Source: Allobosea sp.
GTDB taxonomy: Bacteria > Pseudomonadota > Alphaproteobacteria > Rhizobiales > Beijerinckiaceae
DNA length: 33,681 nt
Assembly: GCF_030695125.1 (NCBI RefSeq)
Contig: NZ_JAUYTP010000057.1
Span: forward strand, 1 to 33,681
Reading direction: 5' to 3'
The notes beneath the pieces were generated by a model, which ran no database searches, had not been told where the DNA came from, and was given only the letters and a program-made list of their open reading frames with translations. Every line of letters starts with the position of its first letter. The first letter of the stretch is position 1. Positions 14,501 to 21,910 of the stretch are shown piece after piece. The position numbers and the translations under genes were made by a program.

Positions 14501-17122
14501 TCAGCCGACGCGGCCGGCGTTGAAGCGCAGCAGCCGCAGCGCGTTGGCCGTCACAATGACCGTGGCGCCGGTATCGGCCAGGATCGCGACCCAGAGGCCG
14601 GTGTAGCCGAACACCGTGGTGACGAGGAACACGGCTTTCAGCCCGAGTGCGATGGCGATGTTGACCCGGATGTTGCCCATCGTCGCCCGCGCAAGCCTGA
14701 TCATGGCTGCGACGTCCCGGACCCGGCTCTTCAGGATCGCCGCGTCGGCGGTTTCCAGTGCGACGTCGGTGCCCGAGCCCATCGCCACACCGATGCCGGC
14801 GGCGGCGAGCGCCGGCGCGTCATTGATGCCGTCGCCGATCATCATGACAGAGGCCTCGGCTGACAGCGCCTTGATCGCGGTGACCTTGTCCTCCGGCATC
14901 AACTCGGCCTTGTGCTCCATGCCCAGCGAGCCGGCGATGGCCGCCCCCGTGCGGGCGTTGTCGCCGGTCAGCATCAGCGAGCGGATCCCCATCGCCTTCA
15001 ACTCGGCTATGCCGGCGGCGGCGTCCTCGCGCGGTTCGTCCCGCATAGCGATCAAGCCGGCGAGGACGCCGTCCGCGATCACGGCTGCGACGGTCTTGCC
15101 GGCGGTCTCCAACTGCTCGACGGCCGCCTTCGCCTGGTCGTCGAAGTTGGCTCGCGAGAGCGCGTGGCGCGGCGCCCCGACGAAGATTGTGGCTCCGTCC
15201 AGCGTACCGGTGACGCCCTGCCCGGCGATGGCCTTCGCCTCGGTGGCATTGCGCACCGGGATCGCATGTCCCTTGGCGCGCTCGATGATCGCCAGCGCCA
15301 GCGGGTGGCTCGATCCGGTCTCGACGGAGGCCGCGAGTTCTACGACCTCCCGTTCGGTCCGTGCCAGCGCGACGACCTCCGTGACGCGCGGGCGGCCCTG
15401 CGTGAGCGTGCCGGTCTTGTCGAAGGCGACGACGCCGGTCTTCGCGGCAGCCTCGATGACGACGCCGCCCTTCATCAGCAGGCCCTGGCGTGCGCCGGTG
15501 GAGAGCGAGGCGGCGATCGAGGCCGGCACCGAGATGACCAGCGCGCAGGGGCAGCCGATCAGCAGCAGCGCCAGGGCCCGGTAGATCCAGACCGACCACT
15601 CGGCCCCGAGCAGCAAGGGCGGCACGATCGCGACGAGCACGGCAAGACCGACGATGGCCGGCATGTAGACCCGCGAAAACCGGTCGATGAAGCGTTCGGT
15701 CGGCGCGCGCGCCTCCTGTGCCTCCTCGACCAGCCGGATGATGCGCGCGATCGTATTGTCCTCGGCAGCCTTGGTCACGCGCACCCGCAGCGCCGCCTCG
15801 CTGTTGACCGAGCCGGCGAAGACCGGCTCGCCGATGCCCTTGGTCTTGGGAACCGACTCGCCGGTGACCGGGCTCTCGTCGATGCCGGAGACGCCATCCG
15901 TGATCTCGCCATCGGCCGGGATGCGGTCGCCCGGGCGCACCAGCACGGTCTGACCGATGTTGAGCGCCGCAGCATCGACCGTGCGGGTTTCGCCGTTTTC
16001 CTCGATAATGGCGGTCTTGGGCACGAGCTCGCCAAGCGCGCGGATCGAGGCCCGCGCCTTGTCTGCTGCGACTCCCTCCAGCACTTCTCCGACCGCGAAG
16101 AGGAACACGACCAGAGCCGCTTCCTCGGCCGCGCCGATGACCAGCGCGCCGGTGGCGGCGATCGTCATCAGCATCTCGATGGTGAAGGGCATGCCGGCGC
16201 TGGCGGCCGCATAGGCCTTGCGCGCCACGGGGACGATGCCGATCACGCAGGCCGCGATGAACGCCCAGTGCGCGGCGGCGGGCCAGACCAGGCTGGTGGC
16301 CCAGGCCGCACCGAGCAGCGCGCCCGTCGTCAGCACGAGACGGCCCTTATTGGTCTGGTACCAGGACACGCCGTCCGGGGTCGCTTCATGGACATGGCCC
16401 GGCAGGCCGTGCCCGGTGTCGACGGCCTGTTTGCCGACCGTGTCGGCCGTCCCTTGCCTGGCGGCGTGTCCATCATGGTCATGAGAATGGCTATGAACCG
16501 CATGATCATGCCCGGCATGATCTTCATGCTCGCGACGATTACCGGCTGCGGGGCTCGACGCTTGCGTCTTCGGCGCAACCACGGCGGTGGTGAAGCCGAG
16601 GCTGGCGATGCGCTTCTCGACTGCGTCGCGCTTCGTCTGGGTCTCGTCGAGCGCGAGCGTCAGGGTTTCAGACATTACCGAGAGCTTGACGTCGCTGACG
16701 CCAGGCAAGCGCTCGAGCGCACCACGAATGGTCGCAGCGCAGCCTGGACAATCCATGCCGCCGACCTTCCAGCTCAAGGGCTCCGGGCTGCGTTGGATCC
16801 CGGCCGTGGTCGTCGCGTCCGCCGGCTTATGGGGATGGCTGCAGCCGCACGTGGCTGCCGGCTCCGGGACCGGCGTCGCCTTCGCCACCAGCACCGTCAA
16901 GATGTAACCGAGGCCTGCGACGCGCTTCTCGATCGCTTCGCGCTTGGTCTGGCTCTCGTCGAGCGCAAGCGCCAGCGTTTCCGACATGACCGAGAGCTTG
17001 ACGTCGCTGACTCCGGGCAGGCGCTCCACGGCGCCGTGGATCGTCGCCGCGCAGCTCGCACAATCCATCCCGCCGACCTTCCAGCTCAGGTTCTGGAGCT
17101 TGGTGTCCGAGGTCGCTGTCAT
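14501..17122 (-). CDS. P1B-type ATPase for Zn/Cd/Pb export (ZntA/CadA-like)
   Basis: An 873-residue protein with two N-terminal HMA domains (GMDCASCAATI near residue 18, GMDCPGCAATI near residue 117). A His-rich linker (HEDHAGHDHAVHSHSHDHDG) precedes the eight-helix core. Core motifs are the CPC site IGCPCALVISVP, phosphorylation site DKTGTLT, SSHPLALA and the hinge GDGINDAPAL. CPC plus a His-rich linker suits divalent soft metals. ATG at 17122 is preferred over 17176 because the promoter -10 (17157-17162) would lie inside the longer frame, and GGAG stands before 17122. It is the first gene of the resistance operon. Confidence 0.95.
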   Translation of the reverse strand: MTATSDTKLQNLSWKVGGMDCASCAATIHGAVERLPGVSDVKLSVMSETLALALDESQTKREAIEKRVAGLGYILTVLVAKATPVPEPAATCGCSHPHKPADATTTAGIQRSPEPLSWKVGGMDCPGCAATIRGALERLPGVSDVKLSVMSETLTLALDETQTKRDAVEKRIASLGFTTAVVAPKTQASSPAAGNRREHEDHAGHDHAVHSHSHDHDGHAARQGTADTVGKQAVDTGHGLPGHVHEATPDGVSWYQTNKGRLVLTTGALLGAAWATSLVWPAAAHWAFIAACVIGIVPVARKAYAAASAGMPFTIEMLMTIAATGALVIGAAEEAALVVFLFAVGEVLEGVAADKARASIRALGELVPKTAIIEENGETRTVDAAALNIGQTVLVRPGDRIPADGEITDGVSGIDESPVTGESVPKTKGIGEPVFAGSVNSEAALRVRVTKAAEDNTIARIIRLVEEAQEARAPTERFIDRFSRVYMPAIVGLAVLVAIVPPLLLGAEWSVWIYRALALLLIGCPCALVISVPASIAASLSTGARQGLLMKGGVVIEAAAKTGVVAFDKTGTLTQGRPRVTEVVALARTEREVVELAASVETGSSHPLALAIIERAKGHAIPVRNATEAKAIAGQGVTGTLDGATIFVGAPRHALSRANFDDQAKAAVEQLETAGKTVAAVIADGVLAGLIAMRDEPREDAAAGIAELKAMGIRSLMLTGDNARTGAAIAGSLGMEHKAELMPEDKVTAIKALSAEASVMMIGDGINDAPALAAAGIGVAMGSGTDVALETADAAILKSRVRDVAAMIRLARATMGNIRVNIAIALGLKAVFLVTTVFGYTGLWVAILADTGATVIVTANALRLLRFNAGRVG

Positions 17123-17156
17123 AGTCGTCTCCGCTTGCAGGCGCTGTGAGACAACC

Positions 17157-17187
17157 CACATACGATCTCTAGCCACTTCAGGTTCAA
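17157..17187 (-). promoter_or_regulatory. MerR-type promoter of the P-type ATPase operon
   Basis: Reading the minus strand, TTGAAC (17187-17182) and TATGTG (17162-17157) are separated by 19 bases. The spacer carries the operator ATCTCTAGCCACTTCAGGT (17165-17183, plus strand). It lies just upstream of the divergent MerR gene at 17201, the usual arrangement for a metal-responsive MerR protein. Confidence 0.8.
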
Positions 17188-17200
17188 GAGGTAAAATGAG

Positions 17201-17644
17201 ATGGACGCAAAAAATCTCGCGCGCGTCATGCCGATCGGATCGCTCTCGGACCGGACCGGCGTGAAGGTTGAGACGATCCGCTATTACGAGCAGGTCGGGC
17301 TTCTTCCGCAGCCAGAGCGCTCAGAGGGCAACCAGCGCCGCTATGGCCGCGCCCATGTCGAGCGGCTCGCCTTTATCAAGCATGCCCGCGACCTCGGTTT
17401 TCCCGTCGACGGCATCCGCGCCCTACTAAGGCTGTCCGACAACCCCGGCATGGCATGCGACGAGGCCCACGCGATTTCGGTCGCCCATCTCGACGAGGTG
17501 CGCCACAAGATCGCGCGGCTCCGCTCGCTGGAGAAGGAATTGGAACGCATCGCTGCAGCCTGCTCTGGCGGAGTCACGGCCTGCGACTGCGCCATCATCG
17601 AGGCGCTGGCGGACCACAGCCAATGCGGGTACGATCGGCATTAG
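17201..17644 (+). CDS. MerR-family divalent-metal-responsive activator (ZntR/CadR/PbrR-like)
   Basis: A 147-residue protein with an N-terminal MerR winged helix (SLSDRTGVKVETIRYYEQVGLLP), a dimerisation helix and a C-terminal metal loop. Cys86 in GMACDEAH sits where divalent-metal sensors have Cys rather than the Ser of CueR. Further cysteines are in ACSGGVTACDCAIIEAL (121, 128, 130) and QC (142). This Cys-rich set suits Pb, Cd or Zn. It is divergent from the ATPase operon with the operator between them and probably also regulates itself. Two more near-identical operators (9607, 9995) suggest wider targets. Confidence 0.9.
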   Translation: MDAKNLARVMPIGSLSDRTGVKVETIRYYEQVGLLPQPERSEGNQRRYGRAHVERLAFIKHARDLGFPVDGIRALLRLSDNPGMACDEAHAISVAHLDEVRHKIARLRSLEKELERIAAACSGGVTACDCAIIEALADHSQCGYDRH

Positions 17645-17715
17645 CCGGCGTAAAAGGCCACGACCCTGTTGTAAGTCCCCTTGGACCTGCTATTTTGGCC
17701 CTTATATGCTCTCAA

Positions 17716-17745
17716 TCATTGTTCCCACTCAATGGTTGGGGCTCC
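17716..17745 (-). other. guaA 3'-end-like sequence, candidate attachment site
   Basis: The minus strand reads GGAPTIEWEQ followed by TGA. PxTIEWE is the highly conserved C-terminus of GMP synthase (GuaA), but no guaA body lies to the right. The 3' end of guaA is a known integration site for genomic islands. A truncated integrase gene starts about 150 bases to the right, so this may be the distal attachment copy of an element whose intact guaA copy is at its other end. Confidence 0.6.
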
Positions 17746-17894
17746 GCCGGAATTTCCCTTGTTTTTCATGAGATTGGGACTGACCGGTAGGTTCGGGTCC
17801 TCTCCTGGGCACAACGCTTTTTCCTCAGCAGGACAAAGAGTTACGGTTTTATAAGGGCTTATCGGCTATCCGCTTTCACACAGCGGTTTCACAC

Positions 17895-18299
17895 ATGGCC
17901 CTCGCGATGCCCCGTCCCTTCGCTACCAAGTCGGGATCCTACTACCTCAACGTTCGGGTGCCGAACGAGCTCCGAGAGGTCGCGCGCGGCCGTGCCGTGA
18001 CGCTGCCGATCGCCGGCGACCCCGTCACCGTCACCATCTCCGACAAGGTCTACATCTCGCTGCGCACCAAGAGCGCCCGCGAGGCTAAGGACTGTTTCCA
18101 GGCGGCGCTGGGCCGTTTGGCAGCCTACTGGGACTCGCTGCGCGCGTCCGTCCACACCCTGACGCCGATCGAGGTCAAGGCGTTGGCAGGCGAGGCCTAC
18201 CGGGACGCCGTCAACAAGCTCGACGCGGACTACGATTTCAACGATCGCATCGAGGCGTTCGTCACCGAATATCGCGACGCGCCTCGCCCTGGCGCATGA
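17895..18299 (+). pseudogene. Tyrosine recombinase/integrase, N-terminal fragment only
   Basis: The frame encodes 134 residues: an N-terminal arm-binding-type segment (RPFATKSGSYYLNVRVPNEL, residues about 6-25) of the sort found at the start of phage/ICE integrases (DUF6538-like), and a helical linker. The catalytic domain with its Arg-His-Arg-Tyr residues is absent. Family members are about 400 residues or more. The frame runs into unrelated DNA near 18283 and stops at 18299. The GuaA-like site about 150 bases upstream suits an integrase's own attachment site. It cannot be active alone. Confidence 0.75.
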
Positions 18300-18706
18300 A
18301 GAAGCTGACGCTTTCGAGATAGAGGGCGCCGGTCGGCAGCAGCTTGATGCGCGCTCCGGCATCCAGCGCCCGCACGATGCTTGACGAGGACTGCACGGTG
18401 GCGTCGGCGCGGCCCGACGCGACCTCGTTGATGGCGTCCGTCGCCGAGGGGAAGGAGGCGAACTGCGCCTTCGGGAAGGTACGCCGCGCCACGGCGAGCT
18501 GCGAGGTGCCCTGGAGCGTGGCGAAGCGGATGTTCTACGCGTTCAGATCCTCCGGCTTTTGTACCGTCGAATTCGGCTTCAGGGTCGACATAGACAGGCG
18601 CATGGAACGCAGGTATCGGCGTGAAGTCGCCGCGCAGCGCGCGGGCCGGAAGGTTCGTGACGGGCTCGATCATGTCGCAGCGGCCCGATTCCAGCAGCGA
18701 GAACAG
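18283..18706 (-). pseudogene. Amino-acid-type ABC transporter substrate-binding protein, broken fragment
   Basis: Minus-strand frames read the middle of a family-3 solute-binding protein. ESGRCDMIEPVTNLPARALRGDF is followed by a shift near 18550 into another frame that reads NIRFATLQGTSQLAVARRTFPKAQF, then ATDAINEVASGRADATVQSS and LLPTGALYLESVSFFMRQG. A TAG stop interrupts the second frame just before NIRF. Both ends are cut: on the left it abuts the integrase fragment, on the right it is fused to IS21 IstA. No signal peptide or C-terminal lobe remains. Confidence 0.75.
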
Positions 18707-18859
18707 CCCCGCCGCACTTGCACTCCGTAGCGTCTCGCGCACTGTCGAGGGCGCCGCGCCGACGCGCACCGAGATCGCCTTGTGGCCGAGCCCCTGCTCG
18801 AACCGATATCGCAAAATCTCGCGGACGCGCCGCATGCTCACCCTCTCCGCCGACATCAA
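18707..18859 (-). pseudogene. istA: IS21-family transposase IstA, N-terminal fragment
   Basis: The first 50 or so residues match the start of IstA: VSMRRVREILRYRFEQGLGH and a helix-turn-helix (AISVRVGAAPSTVRETLR). After ASAAGL the frame continues into the substrate-binding-protein remnant, so the DDE catalytic domain and IstB are lost. The start lies 72 bases inside the element's terminal repeats. Confidence 0.8.
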
Positions 18860-19002
18860 TCGCTCCCCTCGGACACGCCAAAAGGAGCAAGCCTAAGCCA
18901 GCAGAGGACCCGCGATCTTACCGCCCGACAGGGGGCGGCATCATCTCGGAATCCGGGGGCGGATTAATCTCGGAACAAGGGGGCGACATCCCTCGGAATC
19001 AG
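18707..19002 (-). mobile_element. IS21-family element, one-end remnant
   Basis: It consists of the istA 5' fragment plus three 24-bp repeats beginning GGGGGCG at 18931, 18955 and 18979. Each unit holds CTCGGAA. The repeats differ from the 23-bp repeats at the left of the window, so two distinct IS21-like elements have left ends here. The outer boundary is estimated near 19002, where a membrane-protein gene is interrupted. Confidence 0.75.
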
Positions 19003-19108
19003 CAGCTAGGATCGCGAAGCTCACGACAGCCGCGGTGCCGGTCAGGATCAAAGGCACCGCATATGGCCGGTTGGGAGCAACGGCGCGCGTGCCTCTCGTG
19101 TCCGCCAT
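19003..19108 (-). pseudogene. Small membrane-protein gene truncated by IS insertion
   Basis: From ATG at 19108 the frame reads MADTRGTRAVAPNRPYAVPL, then a hydrophobic helix (ILTGTAAVVSFAILAA), before entering IS repeat sequence. Only about 35 natural residues remain. It follows the gene ending at 19116 by eight bases and was probably the last gene of the COG4280 operon. I do not recognise the family. Confidence 0.5.
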
Positions 19109-19115
19109 CTTCGAC

Positions 19116-19322
19116 CTATCGCCTTGCACCCTTCACCACGCTGGCCATCAGGACACCGAGACATCCGAACAGGAGTAGGAGCCCAATGGTGATCGAGTTG
19201 TCGTGAACGTAGTGAACCACAAGCCAGCAGCCGGCCACGACCGCCAGAATTGAGAGAGCGAGTTGCTCGTCGTCCACGAACAGACCGACGAACTCGTCAA
19301 AGATGAGGCGTAACACGGTCAT
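19116..19322 (-). CDS. Small two-helix membrane protein
   Basis: A 68-residue protein from ATG at 19322, which overlaps the stop of the upstream COG4280 gene (ATGA). Two membrane helices are predicted (LALSILAVVAGCWLVVHYV and ITIGLLLLFGCLGVLMASVV) with an acidic N-terminus (FDEFVGLFVDDEQ). No family is recognised. Tight coupling implies a partner role for the COG4280 membrane protein. Confidence 0.65.
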   Translation of the reverse strand: MTVLRLIFDEFVGLFVDDEQLALSILAVVAGCWLVVHYVHDNSITIGLLLLFGCLGVLMASVVKGARR

Positions 19323-20065
19323 CGGGCGATCTCCACGGGGCGGCGGGCGAGCGAGATCAAGGCGAGCCCGGCTGACAGGAAAATCGCGGCCAGCACGAGA
19401 ATGGCCGCGTCGTGACCGGGCCATTCCACCCCAAGTCCCTCGCCGGTCCAGAACACTCCGAAGGCCGACAGCATGACGCCTACGCCGAACTTCAGGGTGT
19501 TTTCCGGCACTCGGGAGAGTGGCTTGTGAACGGCTATGCCGATCACCAGGACGAGAATGCAGGCGGCGAGCGCCCCCAGAGCCGCAGGCCAGAGCAGGCC
19601 GCGCCCGGCGCCGACCGCGATGACGATGAAGACAACCTCGACTCCCTCCAGCACCACGGCCTTGAAGGCCGCCAGCCCTGCAATCCAGTCGAGATGGGAG
19701 ATGCGCTTGCGCGCGGCGTCTTGCAGGAGCGACGTCTCCTTTGCGAAGGCCTGCTCCTCGTCATGAAGTGCGATGATGCCCGCCGCCCGCAGGATCGCTT
19801 TCCGCAGCCAGCGAAGGCCGAAGAGCAGCAGCAAGATGCCGATTACGAGCTGCAGGCTTTGGATCGGGACCTTGTCGAGCACCGGCCCAAGCGCGAGCAC
19901 CAGAAGACCGAGAACGCCGAGCCCGGCGGCGGTGCCGGCCAAGGCAGGTCGCCAACCTTGGACGGTCCCGACGGCGAGCACGATGGTGAAGGCCTCGACC
20001 ACCTCGACGATCGAGGCGAGGAACGTGGCGGAAATCGCAGGCGCGGCAGTCGCCCAGGTCATCAT
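19319..20065 (-). CDS. COG4280-family polytopic membrane protein
   Basis: A 248-residue protein with about seven membrane helices. Two similar segments carry acidic pairs within helices: ASIVEVVEAFTIVLAVG (near residue 20) and VVLEGVEVVFIVIAVG (near residue 137). The repeat of E-x-x-E in inverted halves recalls cation transporters such as Ftr1 (REGLE) and the GDT1/UPF0016 family. An ion-transport role is therefore plausible, but the family is uncharacterised as far as I know. It is coupled to the small membrane protein after it and follows another small membrane gene. Confidence 0.75.
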   Translation of the reverse strand: MMTWATAAPAISATFLASIVEVVEAFTIVLAVGTVQGWRPALAGTAAGLGVLGLLVLALGPVLDKVPIQSLQLVIGILLLLFGLRWLRKAILRAAGIIALHDEEQAFAKETSLLQDAARKRISHLDWIAGLAAFKAVVLEGVEVVFIVIAVGAGRGLLWPAALGALAACILVLVIGIAVHKPLSRVPENTLKFGVGVMLSAFGVFWTGEGLGVEWPGHDAAILVLAAIFLSAGLALISLARRPVEIAR

Positions 20066-20084
20066 GGCCGATCCCTTTCAGTGT

Positions 20085-20300
20085 TCAGGACGATGGCGGA
20101 GGTGCCAGATGCAGACCCACGACCAGGATGGCCGCGAGAAGCAGGATGAGAGCCGGATGTCCGATGCTCTCGATTGAGCCATCGATCCGGAACCCGATCA
20201 GGGTGGAGCCCGCGACGATGCCGATCACGCCGAGGTAGAGGCCCCTCATGATCACTGACGGCAGCGGCGGTGTGTCGTACGGCACGGACATGCTGGCCAT
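20085..20300 (-). CDS. Small membrane protein, first gene of the COG4280 operon
   Basis: A 71-residue protein with two hydrophobic helices (GLYLGVIGIVAGSTLIGF and LILLLAAILVVGLHLA). It lies 19 bases before the COG4280 gene. An internal ATG at 20294 or 20249 is possible. No family is recognised. The start faces the divergent ChrB-like gene across an operator-like dyad. Confidence 0.6.
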   Translation of the reverse strand: MASMSVPYDTPPLPSVIMRGLYLGVIGIVAGSTLIGFRIDGSIESIGHPALILLLAAILVVGLHLAPPPSS

Positions 20301-20357
20301 CTCGGTTCCCAGGTGTCACAATGGATTTTAGATCAAGCGGCGATCATCGCTTTGTAT

Positions 20358-20375
20358 TTGTAACGACCGTAACAA
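20358..20375. promoter_or_regulatory. 18-bp dyad between the COG4280 operon and the ChrB-like gene
   Basis: TTGTAACGACCGTAACAA is an imperfect palindrome of form TTGTnACGnnCGTnACAA. It lies in the middle of the 87-bp divergent gap, 13 bases before the ChrB-like start. It is a likely operator for the ChrB-like protein, since ChrB proteins are known to control their own promoters. Confidence 0.55.
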
Positions 20376-20387
20376 TCAAGAGGTTCC

Positions 20388-20954
20388 ATGTCTGCGTTGG
20401 AATGGTTGCTGCTGACCTACAAGGTCCCGGCCGAGCCCGCACGAAAGCGCGTCTCGATCTGGCGGAAGCTCAAAGGCATGGGCGCCGTCTATCTGCAGGG
20501 CGGCGTCTGCGTGCTGCCCAAGACCGACGACCATCTCCGTCGTCTCAAGGTTGTCGAGAACGAGATCGCCGAGGCGGAGGGCGAGGCGCTGCTGCTGGCG
20601 ACGGTCGGTCTCGACCAGAAGCAGCAGGAGAAGATCATCGCCCGGTTCAACGCCGACCGCGACGACGAGTACAAGGAGTTCATCGAGAAGTGCATCGCCT
20701 TCGAGGCGGAGATCGCCGAGGAGACCCGCGTCAAGCACTTCACCTTCGCCGAGCTGGAGGAGAACGAGCAGGAGCTAACCAAGTTCAAGACGTGGATCGC
20801 CAAGATTCAGAAACTCGACTTCTACAAGGCGCAACGGGCTGAGGAGGCCGCAGAGCGGTTGACCAGGTCGGAGGCGATCCTCGACGCCTACGCCCATAAC
20901 GTCTTCGCGGCGCAGGACGAGAATAAGCCGTCCGACAACGGCAAGCTGGGTTAG
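20388..20954 (+). CDS. ChrB N-terminal-domain protein
   Basis: A 188-residue protein. The start (WLLLTYKVPAEPARKRVSIW) followed by RKLKGMGAVYLQGGVCVLP matches the N-terminal domain of ChrB, the chromate-responsive regulator of chrBA operons. The rest is a charged helical region with FTFAELEENEQELTKFKTWI, also seen in ChrB. Full ChrB is about 300 residues, so the C-terminal domain is absent. No ChrA chromate exporter lies in the window. Its divergent partner is the COG4280 operon, and LysR follows after 11 bases. Whether it senses chromate or another oxyanion such as sulfite is open. Confidence 0.8.
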   Translation: MSALEWLLLTYKVPAEPARKRVSIWRKLKGMGAVYLQGGVCVLPKTDDHLRRLKVVENEIAEAEGEALLLATVGLDQKQQEKIIARFNADRDDEYKEFIEKCIAFEAEIAEETRVKHFTFAELEENEQELTKFKTWIAKIQKLDFYKAQRAEEAAERLTRSEAILDAYAHNVFAAQDENKPSDNGKLG

Positions 20955-20965
20955 GTTCTGCCGCC

Positions 20966-21895
20966 ATGACCCTTGAACAGCTCAGGATCTTTGTCGCCGT
21001 TGCCCAGCGCGAGCATGTCACGCAAGGCGCGCGCGAGCTGAACCTGACCCAGTCGGCGACGAGCGCTGCGATCACCGCGCTCGAGACGCGTCACGCCGTA
21101 AAGCTGTTCGACAGGGTCGGGCGGCGCATCGTGCTGACCAAGGCAGGGCAGATCTTTCTGGTGGAAGCGCGTGCTGTGCTTTCGCGCGCGGCTTTGGCCG
21201 AGACCGTCCTTGCCGATCTTGCCGGGCTGAAGCGCGGGACGCTGGCGCTCGCAGCCAGCCAGACGGTGGCGAACTACTGGCTGCCGCCGCTGATGCAGCG
21301 CTATCAGGAGCGCCATCCCGGAATCGCGCTAAGTCTGACGATCGGCAACACCGAAACGATCGCGGCTACGATCCATGACGGCGCGGCCGATCTCGGCTTT
21401 GTCGAGGGACGGATCGATGATCCTCATCTTGCCATCGAGATGGTCGGCGCCGACGAGATGGTTCTTGTCGTGGGTCGAGAGCACGGCTGGGCGGAGCCTG
21501 GCTGCGTTGATGCGAGTGAGTTGTCAGCGACGCCCTGGGTGTTGCGAGAGCCCGGTTCAGGTACGCGCGCATTGTTTGAACAAGCGCTCGCTGGAGCGGG
21601 TCTCACATTGGACCGCCTGACGATCGCACTGGAGCTGCCCTCGAACGAGGCCGTGTGCTCGGCCGTCGCCGCGGGCGGCGGCGCGACCCTGATCTCACGT
21701 CTGGTGGCGGAGGCGGGCCTGCGCTCTGGCGCGCTGATCGCGGTTGACGTCATGGTCCGGGATGGCCAGCCCGGGTTCGCGCTGAGGCATCGCGATTTCC
21801 TGGCCCTGCGTCATAAGGAACGCCACCTCACGCAGGCGGCACGAGCGTTTTACGCGCTGATCGAGGCAGGCGGCGAGACGCGAGGAAGCGTATGA
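20966..21895 (+). CDS. LysR-family transcriptional regulator
   Basis: A 309-residue protein of standard LysR length. The N-terminal winged helix is LEQLRIFVAVAQREHVTQGARELNLTQSATSAAITALE; the rest is a periplasmic-binding-protein-like effector domain. It resembles regulators paired with YeiH genes (CbbR/YeiE-type), which respond to sulfite or sulfate. It converges on yeiH with only 15 bases between stops, unlike the usual divergent arrangement. It lies 11 bases after the ChrB-like gene, so the two may be co-transcribed. Confidence 0.9.
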   Translation: MTLEQLRIFVAVAQREHVTQGARELNLTQSATSAAITALETRHAVKLFDRVGRRIVLTKAGQIFLVEARAVLSRAALAETVLADLAGLKRGTLALAASQTVANYWLPPLMQRYQERHPGIALSLTIGNTETIAATIHDGAADLGFVEGRIDDPHLAIEMVGADEMVLVVGREHGWAEPGCVDASELSATPWVLREPGSGTRALFEQALAGAGLTLDRLTIALELPSNEAVCSAVAAGGGATLISRLVAEAGLRSGALIAVDVMVRDGQPGFALRHRDFLALRHKERHLTQAARAFYALIEAGGETRGSV

Positions 21896-21910
21896 AGTTC
21901 GCCGCTCCGG

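Noticed and set aside
14912..17149. 745-codon open frame on the plus strand
   Set aside because: It is antisense to the well-supported P-type ATPase gene; long mirror frames are common in high-GC DNA, and its translation is low-complexity, rich in Arg, Gly and Asp.
18931..19002. CRISPR-like array (24-bp units)
   Set aside because: The repeats are contiguous, without spacers, and sit next to an IstA fragment, as expected for IS21 ends.
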